A stretch of 23,697 bases of DNA from a virus. Under the pieces are notes generated by a model. It saw nothing but the letters and a program-made list of their open reading frames with translations. It had not been told where the DNA came from and made no database searches. Positions 23,689 through 23,697 of the stretch are shown here, in pieces. The position numbers were made by a program, and so were the translations under genes. Numbering within the stretch: position 1 is the stretch's first letter; each line of letters starts with the position of its first letter. Location: IMG/VR virus record IMGVR_UViG_3300042896_000579, positions 1 to 23,697 of that record; one strand, written 5' to 3'.

Positions 23689-23697
23689 GTTCTATTT

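Overview
The window is a late structural block of a tailed phage with a contractile tail, of the wider T4-like type. It most resembles the "far T4" myoviruses known from marine and freshwater bacteria (cyanophages, pelagiphages), rather than T4 itself. Support comes from gene order and protein motifs: a gp53-type wedge protein, a gp27-like hub protein, a gp5-type OB-fold/beta-helix spike without lysozyme, then gp25, gp6, a gp7-position protein and gp8. These are followed by a very large DUF4815-type baseplate protein and tail fibre genes. The DNA is AT-rich. All 13 genes lie on the minus strand, so the block reads from right (23673) to left (1). Genes are packed with 1-8 base overlaps (TAATG and similar) or gaps under about 35 bases. 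There is no gene-free stretch over 300 bases, and I saw no tRNA, CRISPR array, insertion sequence or host gene. The host cannot be named from the sequence.

Region by region in the direction of transcription: (1) 23673-19951 encodes the wedge starter gp53, the hub protein, the membrane-piercing spike and gp25. (2) 19917-13794 encodes the wedge proteins gp6, gp7-position and gp8. (3) 13780-5523 encodes a 2171-residue DUF4815 protein, a 489-residue companion that looks like the separated C-terminal part of such proteins, and an 80-residue coiled-coil protein. (4) 5487-1807 encodes a 989-residue tail fibre with internal repeats and a small Tyr/Pro/Thr/Gly-rich adhesin-like protein. (5) 1797-1 encodes an Fe(II)/2-oxoglutarate dioxygenase of the prolyl-hydroxylase type, followed by two related proteins resembling DUF6065. 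The second of these runs off the left edge.

Regions 1-3 would together build the baseplate: hub and spike at the centre, six wedges around it, and DUF4815-type proteins at the periphery where fibres attach. Region 4 would provide host recognition. Region 5 is not structural. Its tight linkage to the adhesin raises the untested idea that it modifies a virion or host protein. The most interesting signals are the tandem DUF6065-like paralogues beside the dioxygenase, tryptophan-rich surface modules shared between gp53 and the 2171-residue protein, a Gly-x-Gly-Tyr beta repeat spread over four consecutive baseplate proteins, and a GC-richer, Ig-like C-terminal half of the 2171-residue protein.
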